NCBI GenBank assembly: GCA_046329535.1
Contig: JAXLUN010000001.1
Location: 838,694-902,693 of the forward strand
DNA length: 64,000 bases
Direction of reading: 5' to 3'
DNA from: Bog-950 sp046329535
Lineage (GTDB): Bacteria > Bacteroidota > Bacteroidia > Chitinophagales > LD1
A program made the translations under genes and the position numbers. The notes below the pieces were generated by a model. The model had not been told where the DNA came from and ran no database searches. It saw nothing but the letters and a program-made list of their open reading frames with translations. Below, piece by piece: positions 1-9,179 of the stretch; the first letter of the stretch is position 1, and each line of letters opens with the position of its first letter.

Positions 1-39
1 GTAAATACCACACCGCTGAATAACACCACGGGCACTTAA
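1..39 (+). CDS. C-terminal tail of an upstream gene (partial)
   Basis: Frame 1 is open from the first base and closes at TAA 37-39, giving a 12-residue Thr/Asn-rich tail (ends NNTTGT). It stops right at the 5' arm of the strong hairpin at 38-79, as expected for the end of a gene. The product cannot be named from so short a piece, and the open frame could be chance. Confidence 0.35.
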   Translation, partial: VNTTPLNNTTGT

Positions 40-79
40 ACGCAAACAGCCGAAGAAAAATCTTCGGCTGTTTGCGTTT
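38..79. terminator. Bidirectional intrinsic terminator hairpin
   Basis: Perfect 19-bp stem (38-56 with 61-79) around an AAAA loop, with A-rich and T-rich flanks on both sides. It lies 13 bp beyond the stop of the leftward gene at 92 and overlaps the stop of the rightward frame at 1-39, so it can end both convergent transcripts. Confidence 0.85.
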
Positions 80-91
80 GGCAGGTTTTCA

Positions 92-3000
92 TCAATACGC
101 TTCGTGCTTGCCCTTAACTTGCAAGGCCGCGTTAACCTTTGGCCGGTAAGTTTTTTTACGCTCGGCCAGTTTTTTGTCAACGTTGCTCATGTCGCGCTGC
201 AAACGGTTTAGTCCATCGTTTTGCGAGGTGGTTGGTTTAAAATCGCTGTAAGCAACACCAAAATAAATGTCGCTGATTTTATCGCGCAGCTTTTCTTCAT
301 CTGCAAACAAAACCGTTCTTCCGGTTTTAACGGGAACCAGTTCTGCCCGTATAGCTTCCAGACTATCGTAGTATTCTTTGACTACCGGTGCTTCGCTTTG
401 CAAATCTTTAATCTGCTTTTGCTCTGCCAGCACCGAATCCATCAGCGTGGCTAAATCTTCCTGCATTTTATAGGTTCGCATTACCGCACTGTAATTTTCT
501 TCCCGTTCAGCTTCGGTAGTTTTTGCTTTAGGGTCAACTATTAATGTCAGTTCGCCTTCCGCTGTTTTGTCGTTGGCAACAATTTTCACTTTATATCTTC
601 CCGGGCGAACAAGTGGTCCGGTGGTAGATGCACCAAAGTCTGCTTTTGCGCCACCCTCCGCCACGCGCGGTGGTTTCATGCGCATGTTCCAGGTAATGAT
701 GTTTAATCCTTTACGTTTCGTGCCCGGAAAATCAACTACAAATTTTCCTTGATTATCATAAATCTGAACGGTCACGTTGCCGCTGTTTAATCTGTTTTTC
801 AGATAATAAGTAATCACCGCATCTTCGCTTGAGTTAGGACCCACGTAGCCGTATTCGCTATCCCAAAAATATTGGTAGTGCCCGTTGCTGATGGCATAAG
901 GTCTATCCGGAAGAACGGCTACATCCTGATTCAACAGCTCGGCATTTATTTTTCGCAGCGGAGAAATATCATCTACAATTAAAACTCCTCTGCCGTGTGT
1001 TCCTACCACTAAGTCATTGGTTCTGGGCTCAATGGTCATATCGCGCACGAGGGCGTATTCAGGAATATGCCCCTTCATCTGTAACCAATTGTTTCCTCCA
1101 TCTATAGAGGTGTAGAGTCCCATTTCTGTTCCCAGAAACAGCAAATCTTTGCTCACGAGGTCTTCTTTGATTTTATGCGCATAACCTTTGAACGCATCGC
1201 TGGTAAACATTTTCCATGTTTGGCCCATGTCAGTTGATTTGGCTGCATATGTTTTCATATCACCGTAAGTGTGATTCTCGAAAGTGGCGTACACCACATT
1301 TTTATCAAATCGCGAAGGCTCAATACTACTCACCCAGGTTTGTGCAGGCACTCCGCTGGCTGCATAATTTTTAGCCAGATTCGTCCAGGTTTTACCGCCA
1401 TCGGTTGTTAACTGCAAATTTCCATCATCGGTTCCCGCGTAAATCATATTTATATCCAAAGGCGATTCGGCAATCGTAAAAATGGTGCAATGATTTTCTG
1501 CCGAAGTATTATCATTTGTCAATCCACCGCTTTCTTCCTGTTTCAGTTTATTCGGGTCGTTGGTAGTTAAGTCCGGTGAAATTTTTTCCCATGTAATTCC
1601 TTTGTTCTCGGTTTTATAAAGAAACTGTGAGGCCATGTAAAGTCGTTTCGGATTATTCACGCTTCGAACAATGGGCGTGTTCCAGTTAAAGCGAAGTTTT
1701 GGATCACCCTCACCGGCCTTCGGTTGAATGTCCTGAAACTGTTTTTCATTTCCATCATACTTAGAAATATGTCCGCCCTGATATTCACTATAATTCAGTT
1801 CATGGTCTTCGGCATCGGGTTGCACCCAAAAGCCATCTCCGCCACCCACATTTTTCCAATCACCGTTTTCAATTCCACCCGGTGATTGCGAAGGCGCTTT
1901 CCACGAACCATTATCCTGCATACCGCAATAAACATTGTAAGGCTCTTGATCATCTACCTGTACATGATATAACTGCCCAACCGGTATGGTGTTCAGATAA
2001 ATCCAGTTGTTGCCTTTGTCAACGCTCATGTAAACTCCTCCATCGGTACCTACATACATTTGCGAAGTATTTTTTGGGTTTATCCAAAGCGCGTGCATAT
2101 CACTATGCAGATAACTGCTGGCAGTTGCACCGGTTCGGTTCCAGCTAAACCCGCCATCATCGCTGTAAGAAAACTGAAATGCCGGGCGGTAAATGCGTTT
2201 CGGATTCTCAGGGTCAACCTGAATGGTGCTGAAATAAAACGGACGCGCACAGATGTTATCATCAGCACTTTGTTCTTTCCAGTTTTCACCACCATCGCTG
2301 CTTAGCAATAAAGTTGTTCGCTTGGATTCTACAATCATCACCAAGTTTTCGGGAGCAGAAGGAGCCAATGCAATAGCAGCCCTTCCTAAATCACCTTCCG
2401 GCAACCCCTTCTGAATTTTCTTCCAGGTTTTTCCGCCATCGGTCGATTTCATCACTGAACTTCCCGGCCCACCTGAACTGAATGCATAAGGCTTTCTGCG
2501 AAACTGCCAGAAGGTAGCATACATCGTATTCGGATTTTTAGGGTCAAGTGCAAAGTCTGCGCAACCGGTTGAATCATTTACATAAACAATCTTGTCCCAT
2601 GTTTTCCCTCCATCCGTAGTTTTATACAAACCCCGGTCAGATGAATTGCTCCACAACTTTCCGGGCACAGCAACAAAAATCGTGTTCGGGTCATTGGGAT
2701 GAATGACAATTTTGCTGATGTGCTCTGAATTGGGTAAGCCCATGAACACCCAGTTATCTCCTCCATCGGTAGTTTTATAAATACCGTTGCCGATGGAAAC
2801 GGTGTTGCGCATATTACTCTCACCGGTGCCCACCCACACCACATCGGGGTTGGTTTGGTCAATGGCCACCGCGCCAATGCTCTGGCAATATTTATCAAAC
2901 ACCGAATGAAATTGCGCTCCACCCGAAGTGGTTTTCCAAACGCCACCACCGGCAGTGCCTACATAAATTATTCGCGGGTCATGATTAAAACCATCAATGG

Positions 3001-3190
3001 AAGTGATTCTTCCACCGGTAATAGCGGGACCAATGTGACGTGCTTCGAGTTTACCCAGGGCGGCACTGGTTAGCTTAACGCCTGACAATGACGATTTATC
3101 ATTGCCTGCTGTTTTTGCTTTACCTTTTTGCGCAAAGAGATTTGCAGTGATAGATAAAATGATGACGAGGAAAAATATTTTGGTTTTCAT
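92..3190 (-). CDS. Secreted Asp-box (BNR/sortilin-like) beta-propeller protein
   Basis: Exported protein of about 1032 residues. The chosen start gives a signal peptide (MKTKIFFLVIILS..LFAQ); an in-frame ATG nine codons upstream (3217) would put charged residues before it. Ten Asp-box motifs of the S/T-x-D-x-G-x-x-W kind are visible (for example TTDGGDNW, STDGGKTW, SSDGGENW, SIDGGNNW), plus one degenerate copy near the N-terminus, which is the pattern of VPS10/sortilin-type or photosystem-stability-factor-like propellers. A beta-rich stretch resembling a FlgD-like domain (VQIYDNQGKFV..ITWNM) follows, then a helical tail. Such proteins are often annotated as glycosyl hydrolases, but no catalytic residues can be pointed to. 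It is transcribed together with the LolA-like gene at 3230-3961 (39-bp gap). The function is unknown. Confidence 0.85.
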   Translation of the reverse strand: MKTKIFFLVIILSITANLFAQKGKAKTAGNDKSSLSGVKLTSAALGKLEARHIGPAITGGRITSIDGFNHDPRIIYVGTAGGGVWKTTSGGAQFHSVFDKYCQSIGAVAIDQTNPDVVWVGTGESNMRNTVSIGNGIYKTTDGGDNWVFMGLPNSEHISKIVIHPNDPNTIFVAVPGKLWSNSSDRGLYKTTDGGKTWDKIVYVNDSTGCADFALDPKNPNTMYATFWQFRRKPYAFSSGGPGSSVMKSTDGGKTWKKIQKGLPEGDLGRAAIALAPSAPENLVMIVESKRTTLLLSSDGGENWKEQSADDNICARPFYFSTIQVDPENPKRIYRPAFQFSYSDDGGFSWNRTGATASSYLHSDMHALWINPKNTSQMYVGTDGGVYMSVDKGNNWIYLNTIPVGQLYHVQVDDQEPYNVYCGMQDNGSWKAPSQSPGGIENGDWKNVGGGDGFWVQPDAEDHELNYSEYQGGHISKYDGNEKQFQDIQPKAGEGDPKLRFNWNTPIVRSVNNPKRLYMASQFLYKTENKGITWEKISPDLTTNDPNKLKQEESGGLTNDNTSAENHCTIFTIAESPLDINMIYAGTDDGNLQLTTDGGKTWTNLAKNYAASGVPAQTWVSSIEPSRFDKNVVYATFENHTYGDMKTYAAKSTDMGQTWKMFTSDAFKGYAHKIKEDLVSKDLLFLGTEMGLYTSIDGGNNWLQMKGHIPEYALVRDMTIEPRTNDLVVGTHGRGVLIVDDISPLRKINAELLNQDVAVLPDRPYAISNGHYQYFWDSEYGYVGPNSSEDAVITYYLKNRLNSGNVTVQIYDNQGKFVVDFPGTKRKGLNIITWNMRMKPPRVAEGGAKADFGASTTGPLVRPGRYKVKIVANDKTAEGELTLIVDPKAKTTEAEREENYSAVMRTYKMQEDLATLMDSVLAEQKQIKDLQSEAPVVKEYYDSLEAIRAELVPVKTGRTVLFADEEKLRDKISDIYFGVAYSDFKPTTSQNDGLNRLQRDMSNVDKKLAERKKTYRPKVNAALQVKGKHEAY

Positions 3191-3229
3191 GTTTCTTGCT
3201 TTTGTGTTTGTAATCATTCGCTCTGCTGA

Positions 3230-3961
3230 TTAAAGTTTCGGTTTGTCGAACAGCTTTGCATCAATCACTCCATTCACTTCTACTTTTGAATAATTCACCG
3301 GTCCACCCTGTTCGTTTCCATTTTCATCTATTCGTTGCACACAGAATGGAACAACTAATCCGAAATCATTTTTCTTGAAATCGGAATAGCTGATGTAATT
3401 CTTTTGCTCTTTGTCTTTCAGTTTTACGCGTTGCACTTCTTTCAAAATGTAAAATGTTTCTGCATCCAGATAGTAGTAAACCATATCGCCTTCCGGTGTG
3501 GTAAGGCGAAGCTTTAAAACATCCGTGCCATCCATATCATCGGTGCCCAGGTATTCAACAGTATATCCTTTTTGTTTGTAGTTGAACAATAAGCCCTGTG
3601 GGTCCGAGCCTAATTTATCGCTACGGATTTCTTCCGGAGAAACAGGGTCGGTTTCTCTTTTACCCCCAAACGGATTGTAGCTCCAGCCACTATCCGCACG
3701 AATAGCGCTTTTGCTTGTCATCCCCTGCCAACTAAAATCCGAATAAGAGCCTTTGAATGGTTTGCTCACATAAATTCCATTGAGCGGTGCCAACATACCC
3801 GGACCCATTTGGTAAGTGCCGGAGTATTTAAGCGAAACCACCTTACCCCATTTTTCAGCACCACCGGTGGCTGCAATGTATTTATTCACGATATCATCAG
3901 CCGTTTGCGAAAACATTTTTGAGCTGATGAAAAGAAGAAAGAGGAGAAAAACATTTTTCAT
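3230..3961 (-). CDS. LolA-like periplasmic (outer membrane lipoprotein-sorting-like) protein
   Basis: 243 residues with a signal peptide (MKNVFLLFLLFISSKMFSQ). The mature part starts TADDIVNKYIAATGGAEKW, the usual opening of Bacteroidota proteins with a LolA/LppX-like half-barrel fold, and continues with alternating beta strands (for example YLGTDDMDGTDVLKLRL and MVYYYLDAETFYILKE). Those proteins bind lipid acyl chains in the periplasm; a lipoprotein-carrier role here is inferred only from fold resemblance. It is the first gene of a two-gene leftward unit with the Asp-box protein. About 150 bp separate it from aconitase, which ends at the hairpin 4039-4069. Confidence 0.75.
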   Translation of the reverse strand: MKNVFLLFLLFISSKMFSQTADDIVNKYIAATGGAEKWGKVVSLKYSGTYQMGPGMLAPLNGIYVSKPFKGSYSDFSWQGMTSKSAIRADSGWSYNPFGGKRETDPVSPEEIRSDKLGSDPQGLLFNYKQKGYTVEYLGTDDMDGTDVLKLRLTTPEGDMVYYYLDAETFYILKEVQRVKLKDKEQKNYISYSDFKKNDFGLVVPFCVQRIDENGNEQGGPVNYSKVEVNGVIDAKLFDKPKL

Positions 3962-4038
3962 ATAACTGAATTTATGAACCTAAAATAGTAATGTTTTAAA
4001 ATTAATGTAAGTGCCTGCGGTTCTCTTTGGACAATAAA

Positions 4039-4069
4039 AAAAGCGCGAAGAAAAACTCTTCGCGCTTTT
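4039..4069. terminator. Intrinsic terminator downstream of aconitase
   Basis: Perfect 13-bp stem (4039-4051 with 4057-4069; core AAGCGCGAAGA) with a 5-base loop. Its T-rich arm faces left, after the leftward aconitase gene that ends at 4113. Confidence 0.8.
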
Positions 4070-4080
4070 GTATTTAAAGT

Positions 4081-4109
4081 CCTCTCCGAAGGAGGGAATT
4101 TAGGAGAGG
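4081..4109. repeat. Small nested palindromic intergenic repeat
   Basis: CCTCTCC at 4081-4087 is the inverse of GGAGAGG at 4103-4109, and inside it CTCC-GAA-GGAG (4084-4094) makes a mini-hairpin. It resembles the short Cct/Ggag palindromes scattered between genes in many Bacteroidota genomes. It may also extend the terminator region of aconitase. Confidence 0.45.
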
Positions 4110-4112
4110 TGA

Positions 4113-6380
4113 CTATTTCCCTATCGCTGCTCTTATAATATTCAACGCAGCACCAGCTTTAAACCACTCTACCTGCTGTTCATTATACGTATGTGCAACT
4201 TCAAACGATTCTACCGAACCGTCTTGGTGGTTTAACTGAAGGGTCAGGTTTTTGCCCGGAGCAAAAGTGGTCAGTCCGAGAATGTCTACCACATCATCTT
4301 CCAGAATCTTGTTGTAGTCGTCTTTATTTACAAAAGTAAGCGCCAGCATACCTTGCTTCTTCAGGTTGGTTTCGTGAATACGGGCGAAAGACTTAACCAA
4401 CACGGCACGAACACCTAAGAAACGAGGTTCCATAGCTGCATGCTCACGGCTGGAGCCTTCACCGTAGTTTTCGTCACCAACTACAATTGAACCTATGCCT
4501 GCTGCTTTGTAAGCGCGCTGCACTTTAGGCACTTCATTGTATTCACCTGTTAATTGGTTCTTTACTGAATTCGGTTTTTCGTTGTAAAAGTTGATAGCAC
4601 CAATCAACATGTTGTTGCTGATGTTATCTAAGTGACCACGATACTTTAACCAAGGGCCGGCCATAGAAATATGGTCGGTAGTACACTTACCTTTTGCTTT
4701 AATAAGAAGCTTCAACCCTTTAAGGTCAGTCCCTTCCCATGCGGCAAACGGAGCAAGTAATTGCAAACGGTCAGAAGCAGGATTTACTTTTACTTCAACT
4801 CCGCTGCCATCGGCAGCCGGAGCAATAAAGCCGGCATCTTCTACCGCAAAACCTTTAGTTGGCAACTCATCACCTGTTGGTGGGTCAAGCTTAACGGTTT
4901 CACCTTTTTCGTTCACCAATGTATCGGTTAGCGGGTTAAAAGTTAAATCACCGGCAATTGCTAAAGCAGTAGTTAACTCAGGTGAAGCAACAAAAGCGTA
5001 CGTGTTAGGGTTGCCATCCTGACGGGCAGCAAAGTTACGGTTGAACGAGTGAACAATGGTGTTCTTCTCTTTCTTATCGGCACCGGCACGAGCCCACATT
5101 CCAATACAAGGTCCGCAGGCATTGGCAAATACTTCGGCTCCAATTTTATTGAAGGTGTCAATAAAGCCATCGCGCTCAATAGTAAAACGAATCTGTTCTG
5201 AACCCGGTGTAATGCTGAATTCTGCTTTCGATTTCAGGTTCTTCTCAGCAACTTGTTTTGCCAGTGATACTGCACGCGAAATATCTTCGTAAGAAGAGTT
5301 GGTGCAGCTGCCAATTAACCCAACTTTTACCGTAGTAGGCCAGCCGTTTGCAGCAGCAGCTTCTTTCATTTTTGAAACAGGCGTAGCTAAATCAGGAGTG
5401 AAAGGACCGTTGATGTATGGCTCTAATTCAGAAAGATTGATTTCGATTACCTGATCGAAATATTTTTCAGGATTGGCATAAACTTCTGCATCGGCAGTTA
5501 AGTGTTCTTTTACAGCATCGGCAGCGGCAGCTACATCGGCACGGCCTGTAGCGCTTAAGTAGCGGCTCATGCTTTCATCGTAACCAAAAGTAGAAGTAGT
5601 AGCGCCAATCTCTGCACCCATGTTGCAGATAGTTCCTTTGCCGGTACAACTCATGGCAACAGCACCTTCGCCAAAGTATTCAACAATAGCACCGGTTCCA
5701 CCTTTTACAGTAAGGATGCCAGCTACTTTTAAGATTACATCTTTAGGAGAAGCCCAGCCACTTAATTTGCCGGTCAATTTAACACCAATCAGTTTTGGTT
5801 GTTTCAGTTCCCAAGCCAAACCGGCCATCACATCACAGGCATCAGCACCACCCACACCAATCGCCACCATGCCAAGTCCACCGGCATTTACCGTGTGGCT
5901 ATCCGTTCCAATCATCATTCCACCCGGGAAGGCGTAGTTCTCTAATACAATCTGGTGAATAATACCAGCACCCGGTTTCCAGAAACCGATACCATATTTG
6001 TTAGAAACCGAAGCAAGGAAATCGTATACTTCTTTATTGCCTGAATTAGCTGTAGCTAAATCAGTTTTACCACCTTCTTTGGCAGTAATTAAGTGGTCGC
6101 AGTGAACGGTAGAAGGCACAGCCACTTTCGGGCGGCCCGCCTGCATAAATTGCAACAAAGCCATTTGAGCTGTGGCATCCTGCATCGCTACACGGTCAGG
6201 AGCAAAATCAACATAAGATTTTCCTCTTTGAAAATCTTCCAGTTTTTGAGATGAATGAAGGTGCGAGTAAAGAATTTTTTCGGTAAGGGTTAACGGGCGG
6301 TTAAGCACAGCACGTGCAGCCGCAATTTTAGAAGGCAACTCGGCATATACCTTCTTTATCATTTCAATATCAAATGCCAT
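4113..6380 (-). CDS. acn: Aconitate hydratase (mitochondrial-type aconitase)
   Basis: Converts citrate to isocitrate through cis-aconitate in the TCA cycle, in the cytoplasm. 755 residues, the length of the mitochondrial-type aconitases common in Bacteroidota rather than the roughly 890-residue AcnA. The three [4Fe-4S] cysteines are visible: C359 in GSCTNSS, and C422 and C425 in ACGPCIGMW. Also present are substrate-binding motifs GTDSHT (around 158-163) and the C-terminal swivel-domain signature YGEGSSREHAA. The start at 6380 gives MAFDIEMIKKVYAELP, a normal family N-terminus. It is monocistronic: divergent from the permease at 6533 and ended by the hairpin at 4039-4069. Confidence 0.97.
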   Translation of the reverse strand: MAFDIEMIKKVYAELPSKIAAARAVLNRPLTLTEKILYSHLHSSQKLEDFQRGKSYVDFAPDRVAMQDATAQMALLQFMQAGRPKVAVPSTVHCDHLITAKEGGKTDLATANSGNKEVYDFLASVSNKYGIGFWKPGAGIIHQIVLENYAFPGGMMIGTDSHTVNAGGLGMVAIGVGGADACDVMAGLAWELKQPKLIGVKLTGKLSGWASPKDVILKVAGILTVKGGTGAIVEYFGEGAVAMSCTGKGTICNMGAEIGATTSTFGYDESMSRYLSATGRADVAAAADAVKEHLTADAEVYANPEKYFDQVIEINLSELEPYINGPFTPDLATPVSKMKEAAAANGWPTTVKVGLIGSCTNSSYEDISRAVSLAKQVAEKNLKSKAEFSITPGSEQIRFTIERDGFIDTFNKIGAEVFANACGPCIGMWARAGADKKEKNTIVHSFNRNFAARQDGNPNTYAFVASPELTTALAIAGDLTFNPLTDTLVNEKGETVKLDPPTGDELPTKGFAVEDAGFIAPAADGSGVEVKVNPASDRLQLLAPFAAWEGTDLKGLKLLIKAKGKCTTDHISMAGPWLKYRGHLDNISNNMLIGAINFYNEKPNSVKNQLTGEYNEVPKVQRAYKAAGIGSIVVGDENYGEGSSREHAAMEPRFLGVRAVLVKSFARIHETNLKKQGMLALTFVNKDDYNKILEDDVVDILGLTTFAPGKNLTLQLNHQDGSVESFEVAHTYNEQQVEWFKAGAALNIIRAAIGK

Positions 6381-6423
6381 GATGTATAATTTAAAGGTGA
6401 TAAAATTCGTTCAAATGCGGGCG

Positions 6424-6431
6424 CAAATGTA
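6424..6431 (-). promoter_or_regulatory. Candidate -7 box for aconitase
   Basis: On the minus strand this reads TACATTTG, a perfect TAnnTTTG Bacteroidota -7 element, 44-51 bp before the aconitase start. No clear TTG -33 box is seen about 20 bp upstream, so the call is tentative. Confidence 0.4.
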
Positions 6432-6461
6432 ACAGGTTTTAGCAGAGTATAAAGCTAATTG

Positions 6462-6473
6462 GCGAATATTCGC
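6462..6473. promoter_or_regulatory. 12-bp perfect palindrome between divergent genes
   Basis: GCGAATATTCGC is a perfect dyad midway between the divergent aconitase and permease starts. On the plus strand, TATGTTTG (6512-6519) fits a -7 box for the permease only 14 bp before its ATG, with TTTG at 6483-6486 upstream. The dyad could be an operator for either gene. Confidence 0.35.
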
Positions 6474-6532
6474 TGTTCAAACTTTGAAGTATCTTATCAT
6501 CATAGTTTCTATATGTTTGCCACCGCTATAAA

Positions 6533-7768
6533 ATGAATCTGACCGAAAACATACGGCTTGCTCTGCGTACTATACGTGCCAATATATTGCGTACGGTGCT
6601 TACACTCTCTATTATCATGTTTGGTATTACCGCCCTCATAGGCATACTAACCGCCACCGAAGGCATCCGGACTAAAATGCTGACCAGCTTTTCGGAGATG
6701 GGCTCAAATACCTTTGGTATTAAAAACGAAGGGCAAATCAGAAAGCGGGGAGGACCACGGAGAAACAGAAAGCCGGAGAATCCGGCTATTACCATACAGC
6801 AGGCAACCGAGTTCAAAAAGAGTTTTACTTATCCGGCTGTGGTATCTGTTTCAAGCGTTGCTAATAACAGCGCCATTGTTAAGCACGAGTCGAAAAAAAC
6901 GAATCCGAATGTTAAGGTGATGGCTATTGATGAAAACTACCTGAAGGTGAGCGGACAAACTATAGCCGAAGGAAGAAATTTTTCTAAAACGGAGATAGAA
7001 AGCGGTAGTGATGTAATACTACTTGGTAAAGATGTAGTAGCAAATACGTTTGAACCGTACGATACCGTAGTGGGTAAATTGGTCAGTATAGGGAGTAAGA
7101 AATACAAAGTAGTTGGTTTGTTAGGTTCCAAAGGGGCCAGCCAGATTTCAACCGATAACCAGGTTATGATACCGGTTCAAAATGCCCGTTATTCTTTTCC
7201 GGATAACACGGTCTCATATATCCTTAATGTGATGGTGAATGATCCTAAAGACCTGGATCTGGGCATCGAAGAAGCTATCGGGGTGTTACGGGGTATCCGG
7301 CATTTGCGCTCTAACAATGAAAATGATTTTGATATTGCCAAAAGCGAACGGTTAGCCGACCAGATTATCGACCAGTTGAAGTATGTGAAGATTGCCACAG
7401 TGGTGATTGGTATTTTAACGCTGATTGGTGCGGGTATCGGTTTAATGAATATCATGCTGGTGAGTGTGAATGAGCGCACCCGTGAAATAGGTATCAGCAA
7501 AGCTTTGGGAGCTACCAAGCGGGTGATTCGTATTCAGTTTTTAACCGAGGCAGTTGTCATCTGCCAGATTGGAGGTATACTGGGAATAATACTGGGAATA
7601 GGTATGGGTAATCTGGTTGGTGTATTTCTCAAAACCGGATTTATTTTTCCATACGTATGGGTTATCAGCGGCTGGGCTTTTACTTTTCTGGTAGGGCTTG
7701 CCGCGGGTATTTATCCGGCAATTCGTGCCGCTGACTTAGACCCCGTTGAGGCCTTACGGCACGAGTAA
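6533..7768 (+). CDS. ABC transporter permease, MacB/FtsX type
   Basis: 411 residues with the MacB topology: a transmembrane helix near residues 18-42, a large periplasmic (MacB_PCD-like) domain to about residue 280, then an FtsX domain with three helices (TVVIGILTLIGAGIGLMNIMLV, a second near AVVICQIGGILGIILG, a third near GWAFTFLVGLAAGIYPA). The FtsX signature VNERTREIGISKALGAT and the C-terminal AIRAADLDPVEALRHE are classical. Members work in efflux or in lipoprotein or envelope-stress extrusion with an ATPase such as MacB; no ATPase gene is adjacent, so the partner must lie elsewhere. It ends back to back with dapA with no intergenic base. Confidence 0.9.
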   Translation: MNLTENIRLALRTIRANILRTVLTLSIIMFGITALIGILTATEGIRTKMLTSFSEMGSNTFGIKNEGQIRKRGGPRRNRKPENPAITIQQATEFKKSFTYPAVVSVSSVANNSAIVKHESKKTNPNVKVMAIDENYLKVSGQTIAEGRNFSKTEIESGSDVILLGKDVVANTFEPYDTVVGKLVSIGSKKYKVVGLLGSKGASQISTDNQVMIPVQNARYSFPDNTVSYILNVMVNDPKDLDLGIEEAIGVLRGIRHLRSNNENDFDIAKSERLADQIIDQLKYVKIATVVIGILTLIGAGIGLMNIMLVSVNERTREIGISKALGATKRVIRIQFLTEAVVICQIGGILGIILGIGMGNLVGVFLKTGFIFPYVWVISGWAFTFLVGLAAGIYPAIRAADLDPVEALRHE

Positions 7769-8650
7769 TTAGCCCAGTTGCTGAACAGATGCCTGCATCT
7801 TTACTTTCAGCGTGTCGGATACGCCTGCTAATGGCAGACGAACATGTTCCTCACAGATGTTCTGAAGCGACAAAGCAAATTTTACACCTGCCGGATTTCC
7901 TTCGGCAAACAGCATATCCGTTATGTCATTCAGTTGAAAATGAAGTTTCCGGGCTTCGTCAAAATTTCCTTTTAAACATAGACGTACCATTTCAGTAAAT
8001 ATTTTAGGAAAGGCCTGACCGACTACCGATATCACTCCATCCAGACCGTAAGCCATTAAACCCAGCGTAATGTTATCGTCACCGGAAATAACCAGAAAAT
8101 CTTTCGGTTTGTTTTTAACCAACTGCATACACTGATTAAAATCTCCCGAAGCTTCTTTCATACCAATGATATTGTCTAGCTCTGCCAAACGGAGTGTGGT
8201 GGAGGCCAGCATGTTAGAAGATGTTCTTCCGGGTACATTGTATAGAATTACCGGTCTTGGTGCCGCAGCAGCTACGGCTTTATAATGCTGGAATATACCT
8301 TCCTGAGTGGGCTTATTGTAGTATGGGGAAACAGAGAGAATTGCATCTACACCCGTAAAGTGAAACTTCTCTATATCACTGATCAGTTCGTGCGTGTTGT
8401 TGCCACCAAAACCGGCAACCAAAGGAACGCGACCTGCATTTTTTTCAATGGTAAAATTCAAAATGTCCAGTTTCTCTTCTTTGCTCAGTGTTACACTTTC
8501 TCCGGTTGTTCCAAGCGAAACCAGATATTCTACGCCACCGGTAATGCAGAAGTCAATCAACTTTTGCAAGGCCGGATAATCTACTTCTCCCTTTCCATTA
8601 AACGGAGTAACCAATGCCACACCGGTTCCTCTCAATCTATTTTGAATCAT
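7769..8650 (-). CDS. dapA: 4-hydroxy-tetrahydrodipicolinate synthase
   Basis: Condenses pyruvate with aspartate semialdehyde in lysine/diaminopimelate synthesis; cytoplasmic (beta/alpha)8 aldolase. 293 residues, the usual length. Visible are the N-terminal GTGVALVTPF, the GTTGES loop, the tyrosine of YNVPGRT, and the Schiff-base lysine in GMKEASGD (around residue 165). The start overlaps the preceding DUF6913 gene by 14 bp, so translation is probably coupled within the accA-DUF6913-dapA unit. Its stop directly abuts the stop of the convergent permease gene. Confidence 0.96.
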   Translation of the reverse strand: MIQNRLRGTGVALVTPFNGKGEVDYPALQKLIDFCITGGVEYLVSLGTTGESVTLSKEEKLDILNFTIEKNAGRVPLVAGFGGNNTHELISDIEKFHFTGVDAILSVSPYYNKPTQEGIFQHYKAVAAAAPRPVILYNVPGRTSSNMLASTTLRLAELDNIIGMKEASGDFNQCMQLVKNKPKDFLVISGDDNITLGLMAYGLDGVISVVGQAFPKIFTEMVRLCLKGNFDEARKLHFQLNDITDMLFAEGNPAGVKFALSLQNICEEHVRLPLAGVSDTLKVKMQASVQQLG

Positions 8651-9179
8651 ACTTTATTTGATTTAAAAAATGTATCGACTGGTCTAAAAAATACTGCAAA
8701 TCATTCTTGCCGCTCAGGTTAATCATCAAATCGTAGTAATCTGTTTTCGATTCTTCAAAACTACCAACGCGCCATTTGGCTTTGCTTATTCGGGCTACAT
8801 ATTCCAGCGGCAGATTTTCGGTAGTGAATGCCGCGAAGAATAGATCGAAATTGCGTTCGGCAAATTTTTCAACCCGCTCGTCAACCGGAATGCGGGCCCA
8901 GCTTAAACTCTTTTTATTGAATACCAGAATGTCGGACTTATGGTCAATCTTGGTGTCGTTTACAAAGCCTAACAAATCAACAGATTTACCTTGCTTGCGG
9001 AGGTTCTCGGCAAACTTGGTAATGATAATATCATGGTCTGGATTGGTGCTGTCGTAAATAATACCTACGGATTTAGCATCATTCAGATTGGTGATTTTAC
9101 GCGGTGCTTTTAAGGCGCTAATGCGGGCTTTAATATTCCGGTTGTAAAAGTAGTTTCGAATATCATCCCACAGTTTCAT
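8637..9179 (-). CDS. DUF6913-type conserved hypothetical protein
   Basis: 180 residues, with no signal peptide and no membrane segment. It reads as a small alpha/beta protein with a basic start (MKLWDDIRNYFYNRNIKARI) and a Rossmann-like pattern (SVGIIYDSTNPDHDIIITKF, SDILVFNKKS, FDLFFAAFTTENLPLEYVARISKAKWRVG). It resembles the Bacteroidota-specific family DUF6913, which I recall occurring next to dapA; the function is unknown. Its first base is the last base of the accA stop (TAATG-type overlap) and it overlaps dapA by 14 bp, so the three are translationally coupled. No chemistry can be assigned. Confidence 0.75.
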   Translation of the reverse strand: MKLWDDIRNYFYNRNIKARISALKAPRKITNLNDAKSVGIIYDSTNPDHDIIITKFAENLRKQGKSVDLLGFVNDTKIDHKSDILVFNKKSLSWARIPVDERVEKFAERNFDLFFAAFTTENLPLEYVARISKAKWRVGSFEESKTDYYDLMINLSGKNDLQYFLDQSIHFLNQIKYDSK

